A stretch of 5,841 nucleotides of DNA from NCBI GenBank assembly GCA_031267475.1, contig JAIRZA010000171.1:1-5841 (forward strand), written 5' to 3'. The translations under genes were made by a program, and so were the position numbers. The notes below the pieces were generated by a model, which saw only the letters and a list, made by a program, of their open reading frames with translations, did no database searches and was not told the origin of the DNA. The stretch's first letter is position 1; the number at the start of each line of letters is the position of its first letter. This DNA comes from Spirochaetaceae bacterium. GTDB lineage: Bacteria; Spirochaetota; Spirochaetia; Treponematales; Breznakiellaceae. Of the stretch, positions 1 through 5,475 are shown piece after piece.

Positions 1-8
1 ATTAGTTC

Positions 9-36
9 AGTATATCACAAAAAAAAAATTTGTCAA
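9..36 (-). promoter_or_regulatory. Strong sigma70-type promoter reading leftwards out of the window
   Basis: On the minus strand a perfect -35 box TTGACA (31-36) is followed after 16 bases by TATACT (9-14), five of six matches to the -10 consensus. The spacer is almost entirely T. Transcription would start at about base 1-3 and continue beyond the left edge, so a gene on the minus strand probably begins just outside the window. The boxes are seen directly; activity is inferred. Confidence 0.65.
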
Positions 37-55
37 GCGATTTGTTCGTACTTAC

Positions 56-341
56 CAGCAATTCTCATTTTAACCTGAGAATTAACCAAAACAGACCAAG
101 GGTCTGCCCTCACGAACCACACAAACAAATCCGATAGCTAAGGGTTATTGAGCGGCTGCCGGGCTAAAACTGGGATTGTTGATTAATTTTCATGCTTTCC
201 CAAAAGCGGAAATCATCTGAATTGTCCGTTAAACTGCCTTCGGTAATACCGAAGGCGCCACCGCCGCGGCGTTAGTTGTTAGTGTCGTTGGTGTGGACAG
301 ACCTCTGGTCTGTCGTGGTTAATCTAAAATGAGAATTGCTG
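56..341. repeat. Large imperfect inverted repeat, two arms of about 70 bases each with an internal palindrome
   Basis: The left arm (56-130) is the reverse complement of the right arm (about 273-341). The outermost 17 bases match perfectly (56-72 with 325-341). Identity then continues through ATTAACCA, ACAGACC, GGTCTG and ACAAACAA-type blocks, with scattered mismatches and one 7-base insertion in the left arm. Each arm also holds its own palindrome: CAGACC-AAG-GGTCTG at 92-106 and GACAGACC-TCT-GGTCTGTC at 296-314. The left arm can further form AATTCTCA (60-67) / TGAGAATT (76-83). About 140 bases separate the arms. It could be a REP-pair or MITE-like mobile repeat, or a structured RNA. I see no target-site duplication at the edges. 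Confidence 0.75.
236..256. repeat. Perfect 9-bp hairpin inside the inverted-repeat element
   Basis: GCCTTCGGT (236-244) and ACCGAAGGC (248-256) are perfectly complementary around the loop AAT. No T-tract follows on either strand, so it is not a typical intrinsic terminator. It sits between the two arms of the 56-341 repeat and is probably a sub-domain of that element. Confidence 0.6.
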
Positions 342-368
342 CAAACCCTTGCTTAAAATCGCGTTAGT

Positions 369-418
369 GCGGCGCTGATTAACTTGGCAGTTAATCAGCG
401 CCGCCTTATTATTTTTTT
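369..418 (+). terminator. Rho-independent terminator acting on plus-strand transcription
   Basis: GCGGCGCTGATTAAC (369-383) and GTTAATCAGCGCCGC (390-404) form a perfect 15-bp stem with a 6-base loop TTGGCA. A T-rich tail follows at 406-418 and ends in seven T. On the minus strand the stem is followed by ACTAACGCG, which is not U-rich, so it suits plus-strand transcripts and is not an obvious terminator for the minus-strand lipoprotein gene that ends at 455. No plus-strand gene is visible upstream of it. Confidence 0.75.
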
Positions 419-454
419 CGAAAGCGGTCAAAGTTTATCCGCAAGCGCGGTTCG

Positions 455-1450
455 TCATTGTTTATACATTATTTCAACATCGTCGTAATCATAAGCATCG
501 TCAAAAAACCATTTTACTTTTGTCCCGTTTTGATTTATCTGCGCCCGTCTTTTTTTCACTTCATCCAGTGTTATATTCCGCGTTATCTTAGAAGAATACG
601 CCGCGGAGTACGCTTTGTCGTCGAATATAGGAGCGGAAATAGCTGGATCTTCTTTGGGATAGTTGCTGATTTTGCTTTTTATATCGTCCCAATGGCTGGC
701 AATATTATTGCCGGAGAAAGTCAGAGTAAAATCTAATGAAAGGACTGCGGTTCCCATGCCGGCGCTGATGGTAATTGACGCATCGGAATCATAGGTTGCT
801 ATAATTTTATCGTAGCCGTACCCCCAGTCTTCTGTACTCAAATCACCCGGAAAATTCCATGTTCCGTCTAATTGCGACAAACTTGTAACGGCGGACCAAG
901 CATCCGCGCCGCCGTTGTTGTTTCCGCCGGAGTTTCCGCCGCCGCTGTTTCCCCCGGAATTGCCGCCGTCTGCTTTATACAGGATTATTTCATCCGGTAC
1001 AAACATCCTTATTTTTGTCCCGCTCTGGTTTACCTCTCCGCTTTTCAGCCCGTCCAGACCTAGCGAGGATGTCCGCCTTGATATTGCGGAGTAAGCGCTA
1101 TTATCTAATATGGCGCCGGGGTACGCGGCTTTGATTCCGTCCGCCAGACCGGACCATTTGGCGGCTATATTATCGCCGTAAAAGGTGAGTGTGATTTCAT
1201 CTGATACAGTTACGGTCCCTGTTCCGGCGCTAACAGTCATGAGCATTTGACGGACCTTGTTTTCTGTAATGCCCGGCTCTGGTTGAAGCACTGATTTTTC
1301 CGCGCCGCTCCATGTTCCGTCTACTTGGAACAAATTTCTAATAGCAATGTAATTGTCCTCTTTCCCGATGCCTATATGCTCGCAGCTGACTGCGGCCGTT
1401 ACAAACGCCGGTACAAGCGCCAACAGTTTTAATAAGTCTGGTTTCTTCAT
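455..1450 (-). CDS. Predicted outer-envelope lipoprotein with a duplicated domain of unknown function
   Basis: This 331-residue protein is not recognised as a named family. Residues 1-22 form a Lys-started hydrophobic signal peptide ending AAVSC. Cys23 is the likely lipidation site; Ala at -3 is looser than the classical lipobox but acceptable in spirochaetes. Two diverged copies of one domain follow, about residues 38-159 and 188-330. Both share Q-x-DGTW, SAG-x-GT, the L-T-F-x-G-x-NIA-x-x-W motif, D-x-x-AYSA, INQ/VNQ-x-GTK and a closing E-I-x-YK. A Gly/Asn/Ser linker (161-182) joins them. The start is supported by AGGAG at 1458-1462, seven bases before the ATG. The gene stands alone on its strand and is divergent from the trehalase-like gene. 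A run of 14 C (minus strand) lies 88 bases upstream of the start and may modulate expression. Surface or periplasmic placement is inferred; no enzymatic role can be assigned. Confidence 0.85.
   Translation of the reverse strand: MKKPDLLKLLALVPAFVTAAVSCEHIGIGKEDNYIAIRNLFQVDGTWSGAEKSVLQPEPGITENKVRQMLMTVSAGTGTVTVSDEITLTFYGDNIAAKWSGLADGIKAAYPGAILDNSAYSAISRRTSSLGLDGLKSGEVNQSGTKIRMFVPDEIILYKADGGNSGGNSGGGNSGGNNNGGADAWSAVTSLSQLDGTWNFPGDLSTEDWGYGYDKIIATYDSDASITISAGMGTAVLSLDFTLTFSGNNIASHWDDIKSKISNYPKEDPAISAPIFDDKAYSAAYSSKITRNITLDEVKKRRAQINQNGTKVKWFFDDAYDYDDVEIMYKQ
905..970 (-). repeat. Low-complexity Gly/Asn/Ser linker coding repeat
   Basis: These bases encode residues 161-182 of the lipoprotein, an imperfect tandem of N-S-G-G units of about 12 bases each, rich in GCCGCC and TTTCC on the plus strand. 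It separates the two homologous domains and is a flexible spacer. Tandem units of this kind can change length by slippage in multiples of three, so linker length may vary between strains. Confidence 0.7.
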
Positions 1451-1538
1451 AAATCATCTCCTGTGTGTTATTATGCCCGCCGGCGCTGATAAACAGCCCG
1501 TTCGCGGCCCGGCTTTTTTTGCGCGCAGCGTTTTTTTA

Positions 1539-1552
1539 GGGGGGGGGGGGGG
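1539..1552. repeat. Homopolymeric G14 tract, candidate phase-variation element
   Basis: Fourteen consecutive G on the plus strand, preceded by T7-A and followed by CC. It lies 88 bases upstream of the lipoprotein ATG and 249 bases upstream of the trehalase-like GTG. Mononucleotide G runs of this length mutate by replication slippage. In Treponema pallidum, poly-G runs near tpr promoters are known to alter expression with length. A similar role here is inference, and sequencing error in the run length is also possible. Confidence 0.8.
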
Positions 1553-1586
1553 CCGGCGGGCTGATAGACAAGACTGTCATACTGGA

Positions 1587-1615
1587 AATCTACCGCTAAA
1601 CGGCTGGGAAATCAA
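1587..1615 (-). promoter_or_regulatory. Weak candidate promoter for the lipoprotein gene
   Basis: On the minus strand TTGATT (1610-1615) and TAGATT (1587-1592) are separated by 17 bases, each with four of six consensus matches. Transcription would begin near 1580, which places the C14 run inside the 5' leader at about +28 to +41. Both boxes overlap GGAAATC-like motifs. The boxes are weak and other promoters are possible. Confidence 0.3.
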
Positions 1616-1676
1616 GAAAATGTTCCAAAAATTTCTGATTTCCTGCTAAATATGGGAAAATCATCCTAAATTTTTG
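1607..1676. repeat. Overlapping alternative hairpins built from GGAAATC-like motifs
   Basis: GGAAATCA (1607-1614) pairs with TGATTTCC (1636-1643), extended by GAAA (1616-1619) with TTTC (1632-1635). The alternative CAAAAATTT (1626-1634) pairs with AAATTTTTG (1668-1676), enclosing GATTTCC (1637-1643) with GGAAAATC (1655-1662). The two folds share 1626-1643 and cannot coexist. A further direct copy of GGAAATC is at 1584-1590. The motifs could be protein-binding sites rather than RNA structure. Confidence 0.5.
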
Positions 1677-1732
1677 TCTAAAACCCATATACGGCGTCAT
1701 AGGCAAAATTATTATGGGGCGCGAACATGGGT

Positions 1733-1759
1733 TTGACTTTTAGAAGAATATAGTTTAAT
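1733..1759 (+). promoter_or_regulatory. Candidate promoter for the trehalase-like gene and tyrS
   Basis: TTGACT (1733-1738, five of six) and TTTAAT (1754-1759, five of six) are separated by 15 bases, shorter than ideal. Transcription would start near 1766 and leave a leader of about 35 bases that keeps the ribosome site at 1791-1796. A perfect TATAAT at 1780-1785 has no matching -35 and would start transcription inside the ribosome site, so it is less likely to be used. Confidence 0.35.
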
Positions 1760-1790
1760 CTTTTTAAGATGAGCTTGTTTATAATAAACA

Positions 1791-1796
1791 GGGGAG
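1791..1796 (+). promoter_or_regulatory. Ribosome binding site deciding a GTG start
   Basis: GGGGAG lies five bases before the GTG at 1802. No ATG with comparable support lies nearby in frame. This fixes the trehalase-like protein start as MIKRDFPKI. Confidence 0.65.
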
Positions 1797-1801
1797 AATA
1801 A

Positions 1802-3241
1802 GTGATAAAACGTGATTTTCCGAAGATTCATTTTTATGATCAGGATTTTGTTGATATATATGATAAGACATGGGCGTGGATCCAAGATTGTTGGGATAGA
1901 AACTATGATAATTCAGCAATAAAAGGGAAGTTTTTTTCTTATCAGGGTAGTCCGTATGTAACCCAGACGGACGCGATATATTCGTCTTTTTTTTTAGTAT
2001 ACTCGAACAGGATTTATCAAGCCAGCCCCACGCTCGACCTATTTTATGAGCGGCAAGAGCCGGACGGCGCTATACGCTCAGCCTACGACATTAAAACCGG
2101 CGCGGCGCTGCTTCACGAAGACAATCCTGAAAGCGTGGGCATACCGGTTTTTTCATGGGCGGAACACAATTTATACCACAAAACCGCGAATAAAAAAAGG
2201 ATCAAGGAAGTCCTGCCAATACTTGACAGATACACTTCGTGGATAGATTCGGTATTTAAGCGTCCGAACGGGCTGTATCAAGCGCCGCTCGCGGCTACAG
2301 GTATGTTCAACTCACCGCGGGAGGGCTGCGCCTTTCCAGTTGATTTTAACGCGATGATGGCCATAAACGTGCTCTATCTTTCCGCCTTGGCTGACATTTT
2401 GAATGATAAAGAGGCGAGTTTTAAGTACAAGAAACAATATTTTTCATTAAAAACACGAATTAACAGCCTAATGTGGGATAATGACGATGGTTTTTATTAC
2501 GATATTGACGAAAATGAAAAGAAAATACCCGTAAAGACAATCGCCGGTTACTGGACGCTGCTGGCTGAAATACCCAACGACGACAAAGCCGAGCGCATCA
2601 TCGAAAAATTGCAGAATCCCGCGTTTTTTGGCTCGGCTCATCCATTCCCATCCCTTGCCGTGAATGAAAAAGCCTTCTCGGAATCGGGCGAAGGGTATCG
2701 CGGCTCTGTGTTCCCGCACCTTACTTTTGTAGTCATCAAAGGGCTGGAGCGGTATCAGCGCTGGGAATTGGCGCGGGAATGCGCGATACGGCATCTATAC
2801 TTTATGCTCGATTCGATGAGTCCGGACGGCAATCACCAAAAGGGCAACCTGTGGGAGGCCTATCTGCCGCTAAAAGAGGGTCCCGCGCTGCCTCCGGCTG
2901 ACACAACGTTCTGCCCGCCGCTTTTTCCGCGTCCGCAATTTTTAAGCTATGACGCGCTTTCCACAATCTGCCTAATGGTGGAAAACACGGTGGGGCTCTT
3001 AATATCCTTGCCGCGCAAGACGGTTGACTGGATCATCCCAAACCTTGAAATAATGGGGATAGAAAACCTGTCGCTTAAAAAAAATATGATAAAGATTCTG
3101 TCCAATAAATCCGGACGCGGCTGGGAAATACACATGGAAAGCGAAAAACTTTACTATTTTACAATCAACATACTAGGGAAAAAGAAAAAAACTCTCCCAA
3201 TACCGTCGGGCAAATGTTCAATGTTGATAGATAAACTATAG
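1802..3241 (+). CDS. Trehalase/GH63-like (alpha/alpha)6-barrel protein, MGH1-type, atypical active site
   Basis: This 479-residue protein has no signal peptide and should be cytoplasmic. It resembles inverting glucosidases of the trehalase (GH37) and GH63/mannosylglycerate-hydrolase clan. Recognisable blocks are GIPVFSWAEHNLY (113-125), TGMFNSPR (166-173) followed by PVDFNA (179-184), MWDNDDGFYYD (224-234), AGYWTLLAEIP (248-258), GYRGSVFPHL (298-307), NLWEAYLP (349-356) and a final barrel helix near LSYDALSTICLMVEN (381-395). A short beta-rich tail follows (about 405-479). In related enzymes the general acid is an Asp within a block like GMDNSPR; here that place is Phe169. Glu352 in WEAYLP fits the catalytic base. 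It may therefore bind sugar without hydrolysing it, or use another acid. Substrate is unknown. The start is GTG with GGGGAG upstream. The stop abuts tyrS, suggesting co-transcription. Fold assignment is fairly sure, function is not. Confidence 0.85.
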   Translation: MIKRDFPKIHFYDQDFVDIYDKTWAWIQDCWDRNYDNSAIKGKFFSYQGSPYVTQTDAIYSSFFLVYSNRIYQASPTLDLFYERQEPDGAIRSAYDIKTGAALLHEDNPESVGIPVFSWAEHNLYHKTANKKRIKEVLPILDRYTSWIDSVFKRPNGLYQAPLAATGMFNSPREGCAFPVDFNAMMAINVLYLSALADILNDKEASFKYKKQYFSLKTRINSLMWDNDDGFYYDIDENEKKIPVKTIAGYWTLLAEIPNDDKAERIIEKLQNPAFFGSAHPFPSLAVNEKAFSESGEGYRGSVFPHLTFVVIKGLERYQRWELARECAIRHLYFMLDSMSPDGNHQKGNLWEAYLPLKEGPALPPADTTFCPPLFPRPQFLSYDALSTICLMVENTVGLLISLPRKTVDWIIPNLEIMGIENLSLKKNMIKILSNKSGRGWEIHMESEKLYYFTINILGKKKKTLPIPSGKCSMLIDKL

Positions 3242-4507
3242 GTGATGATGAACAGCGCTCTTTTAACCCTCAAGGAACGAGGTTTTGTAGCCCAGTGCAG
3301 CGATATTGAGGCGCTGTCGGCTTTGATGGACAGCGGCGGTCTGACTTTTTATGTGGGCTGCGATCCAACCGGCTCAAGCCTGCACATAGGACACATGGTG
3401 CCGTTTTTCGCGTTTAGACACCTGCGCGAAGCGGGGCATCACGGCATCGCGCTAATAGGCGGCGGCACGGCGCGGATTGGCGATCCTTCCGGCAAAACGG
3501 AGTTGCGCAAGATGCTTTCCTACGAACAGCTTGACAGCAACGCCGCCGCGATTCAGGGGCAGCTAGACCGCTTTTTGGGTGGTTTTGACAATAAAACAGC
3601 AATTTGCGCGAACAACAAGGATTGGCTCGCGGGGCTCAACTACATTGATTTTTTGCGGGAGATAGGGCGGCATTTTTCGGTAAACCGTATGCTGAGTTTT
3701 GAAGCGTACCGCCTGCGCATGGAAACCGGCTTGTCGTTCATCGAGTTCAACTATCAACTCTTGCAAAGCTACGATTTTTTGGAACTGTACAGGCGCTACG
3801 GCTGCCGCTTGCAGATTGGCGGGGACGACCAGTGGGGCAACATCGTGGCCGGCATGGAGCTGATAAGGCGCATAGAAGGGAAAGCGTCCGGTGTTTCAGA
3901 TACAGCCTTCGCCCTGACATTTCCGCTGGTAACAACGAGCGACGGCAAAAAAATGGGAAAGACAGAGAAAGGCGCGATTTTCCTTGATCCGGCGCTTACA
4001 ACGCCGTATAACTTTTTTCAATACTGGCGCAATGTTCAAGACGCCGACCTTAAACGTTTCCTGCTTATGTTCACATTTCTGCCGGCAGCCGAGTGCGAGA
4101 ACCTTTGCGCCGGGGAGCCTAACGCCGCCAAAGAGAGGCTTGCGTGGGAGGTTACCGCGCTGATACACGGTAATGACGAGGCTGATAAAGCGCTTTCCGG
4201 GGCGCGCGCCGCATTCGGGACTGCCGTCGGCGGCGACAATTCGGCGATTCCATCGAAAAACTTTCCGGCTTCGCGTTTCGAAACGGGGCTGAATGTGGTT
4301 GATTTGTTCACAGAGACCGGACTCTGCGCCACAAAGAGCGAGGCGCGCCGCCTTGTGCAGCAAGGGGGCGCGTTTGTAGCAAATCCCGAAGGGCTGCTTA
4401 CAGCCGTGAATGATGTAAAAACATTGATTAGCGCGCGCGACTTTACAAACGGCGAGCTTATTTTGCGCTGCGGTAAAAAGCGCTTTTGCCGTGTAGCGCT
4501 GGTTTGA
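3242..4507 (+). CDS. tyrS: Tyrosyl-tRNA synthetase
   Basis: This cytoplasmic class I synthetase activates tyrosine with ATP and charges tRNA-Tyr. All landmarks are present, numbered from the GTG: Y37 and D41 in the tyrosine pocket (FYVGCDPT), the HIGH signature as HIGH 48-51, HFSVNRML (144-151), Y171/Q175/D178 of the tyrosine site, GGDDQWGN (193-200), and the KMSKS loop as KKMGKT (236-241), close to the KFGKT of E. coli. An S4-type RNA-binding domain occupies about 350-421. The 421-residue length matches the bacterial family (E. coli 424). The reading frame opens at GTG 3242 directly after the upstream TAG. ATG at 3248 gives MNSALLTLKERGF, closer to usual family N-termini, and may be the true start. 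No good Shine-Dalgarno sequence precedes either, so translation probably depends on coupling to the upstream gene. Confidence 0.97.
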   Translation: MMMNSALLTLKERGFVAQCSDIEALSALMDSGGLTFYVGCDPTGSSLHIGHMVPFFAFRHLREAGHHGIALIGGGTARIGDPSGKTELRKMLSYEQLDSNAAAIQGQLDRFLGGFDNKTAICANNKDWLAGLNYIDFLREIGRHFSVNRMLSFEAYRLRMETGLSFIEFNYQLLQSYDFLELYRRYGCRLQIGGDDQWGNIVAGMELIRRIEGKASGVSDTAFALTFPLVTTSDGKKMGKTEKGAIFLDPALTTPYNFFQYWRNVQDADLKRFLLMFTFLPAAECENLCAGEPNAAKERLAWEVTALIHGNDEADKALSGARAAFGTAVGGDNSAIPSKNFPASRFETGLNVVDLFTETGLCATKSEARRLVQQGGAFVANPEGLLTAVNDVKTLISARDFTNGELILRCGKKRFCRVALV

Positions 4508-4540
4508 GGCTCAAAATTGAATTTCAAAACTGAGCCTCAA
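4504..4540. terminator. Hairpin between convergent tyrS and araC-type genes, possible bidirectional terminator
   Basis: TTGAGGCTCA (4504-4513) and TGAGCCTCAA (4531-4540) form a perfect 10-bp stem that overlaps the tyrS stop codon. An inner TTGA/TCAA pair (4517-4520 / 4524-4527) could add to it. It sits in the 42-base gap between two converging genes, where a shared terminator is expected. No T-run follows on either strand, so it is not a standard intrinsic terminator and may only stall polymerase or protect 3' ends. Confidence 0.4.
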
Positions 4541-4549
4541 AGCTGAGAT

Positions 4550-5440
4550 TCAGACATTTTGCTTGTCGCGCTCGTTTCGCGGACGCGCGAAATCGACAGT
4601 CTGGACATAAGTTTTGCGATACTGGCTGGGAGACAGTCCGGTGCATTTTTTGAATACACGCGAAAAATGGAACTGATTTTTGAAACCGAACCATTCCGAT
4701 ATTTCTTCAATAGTTTGGGGCGTTGATATTAAAAGGCCGGTGGCTCCTTCGATTTTAAGACGCATTATGTACTGGTGGGGCGACATTTTAACTTCGCGGC
4801 GGAATACTCTGATAAAATGCCCCATAGAAATACCAACGATACGCGCCATCTCGTCAACGCCGAGCGCTTCGCACACGTTTACCTGCATGATAGCAAGCGC
4901 TTTTGTTACTTGAACATGGTTTGTCCGGCGCGTTTTTCCGGTTGGCGGCTGTTCCTTTTGCTCCAGCAGAGGAGAATTCGCCTCTATAGGGAAAAGCCGG
5001 AAAAGCACACTTATCAGCAGATGTTCCGCGGAGATTTTTAGGCTGGGTTCCCCGGAATTAAACATTTCCGTAATTTCTTCACACTGAATTCGCAGCAGCC
5101 GGTTGTTTATGTTTACAACATTGCGGTTTTTTGACAACATAGACGCAATGAGTTTATCCGTTTCGTTCCCGGTTTCGTCCAGTTTGAACAGCAAGGCGTA
5201 ATAACTAACCGGGCGCTTCTTGGCATCGGGGATTATCGAATGAAATTCCAGCGGCGAAACTGTAAGAAGGCGGCCGGATGTGATGACGCTGCATGATTTT
5301 CCGCATAAAAATGTGCCGTCTCCGTTAACAAAAAAATGGATTTCGTACTCGTTGCAACTGTGCGCGTGGTAGCGTCCGTGCCATGCGACTCGCTCGTGTC
5401 CAACGAGGTGGTAGACAAAAACAGCATCTAGCAATTTCAT
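4550..5440 (-). CDS. AraC-family transcriptional regulator with cupin-like sensor domain
   Basis: This 296-residue protein should bind DNA upstream of carbohydrate genes and respond to a ligand. Numbered from the ATG at 5440, an N-terminal cupin-like AraC ligand-binding domain spans about 20-80, with HAHSCNEYEIHFFVNGDG as its hallmark and a glycine-rich turn. A linker follows. The C-terminal double helix-turn-helix covers about 175-276: first helix pair near VDEMARIVGISMGHFIRVFR, and the second, typically the better conserved, near IEEISEWFGFKNQFHFSRVF with the family ending TGLSPSQYRK. An in-frame TTG at 5455 would add MYTKT but lies within the promoter, so ATG is preferred. Length and architecture are normal for the family. 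It diverges from a sugar-binding-protein gene across a 174-base gap, which suggests it controls that transporter and perhaps itself. The inducer is unknown. Confidence 0.92.
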   Translation of the reverse strand: MKLLDAVFVYHLVGHERVAWHGRYHAHSCNEYEIHFFVNGDGTFLCGKSCSVITSGRLLTVSPLEFHSIIPDAKKRPVSYYALLFKLDETGNETDKLIASMLSKNRNVVNINNRLLRIQCEEITEMFNSGEPSLKISAEHLLISVLFRLFPIEANSPLLEQKEQPPTGKTRRTNHVQVTKALAIMQVNVCEALGVDEMARIVGISMGHFIRVFRREVKMSPHQYIMRLKIEGATGLLISTPQTIEEISEWFGFKNQFHFSRVFKKCTGLSPSQYRKTYVQTVDFARPRNERDKQNV

Positions 5441-5446
5441 TGTTTT

Positions 5447-5475
5447 AGTATACAAAAAAAAACAAAAAATGTCAA
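5447..5475 (-). promoter_or_regulatory. Near-consensus promoter of the araC-type gene, predicting a leaderless mRNA
   Basis: On the minus strand TTGACA (5470-5475, perfect) and TATACT (5447-5452, five of six) are separated by 17 bases of mostly T. The expected start, about seven bases past the -10 box, falls at 5440, the A of the ATG. No Shine-Dalgarno sequence lies before the ATG. Both facts point to leaderless or nearly leaderless translation. Confidence 0.65.

Larger units (their letters stand above)
1451..1801. other. 351-base divergent intergenic region rich in repeats
   Basis: No gene is supported here. Reading left to right it holds the lipoprotein ribosome site (1458-1462), a GC-rich block with two T7 runs (1514-1520 and 1531-1537), a G14 run (1539-1552), an inverted pair CCCGCCGGC (1476-1484) / GCCGGCGGG (1552-1560), a direct pair GCTGATAAACA (1485-1495) / GCTGATAGACA (1560-1570), a cluster of GGAAATC-like motifs with hairpins (1584-1676), and weak promoter candidates in both directions. 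The only open frame crossing it runs antisense through the lipoprotein start and encodes five Gly from the poly-G, so it is not credible. Confidence 0.7.

Noticed and set aside
192..275. 27-codon plus-strand frame (basic, Pro-rich end) inside the inverted-repeat element
   Set aside because: No ribosome site at proper distance, and it overlaps the hairpin at 236-256. It could be a repeat-borne chance frame; only conservation across copies would revive it.
458..1063. Plus-strand open frames opposite the lipoprotein gene
   Set aside because: They mirror the coding strand of a protein with a signal peptide, ribosome site and duplicated domain; their Val/Ser/Ala-rich stretch is only the reverse of the Gly-rich linker.
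455..1450. Variable protein of a diversity-generating retroelement, known from Treponema denticola lipoproteins
   Set aside because: No reverse transcriptase, no template repeat, and the C-terminus lacks a recognisable C-type-lectin variable region.
1353..1649. 98-codon plus-strand frame crossing the G14 run
   Set aside because: It starts antisense inside the lipoprotein gene, translates the homopolymer as Gly5, and has no recognisable ribosome site or family feature.
1780..1785. Perfect TATAAT just upstream of the trehalase-like gene
   Set aside because: No -35 box at 16-18 bases, and transcription would start inside the ribosome site at 1791-1796.
1987..1995. T9 run within the trehalase-like coding sequence, a possible slippage or frameshift site
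   Set aside because: The frame is intact on both sides and the protein continues with good family motifs, so there is no sign of a frameshift.
3896..4527. Two overlapping minus-strand open frames of 155 and 163 codons inside tyrS
   Set aside because: They lie antisense to a complete, well conserved synthetase, have no family features, and follow from the low frequency of stops opposite GC-rich codons.
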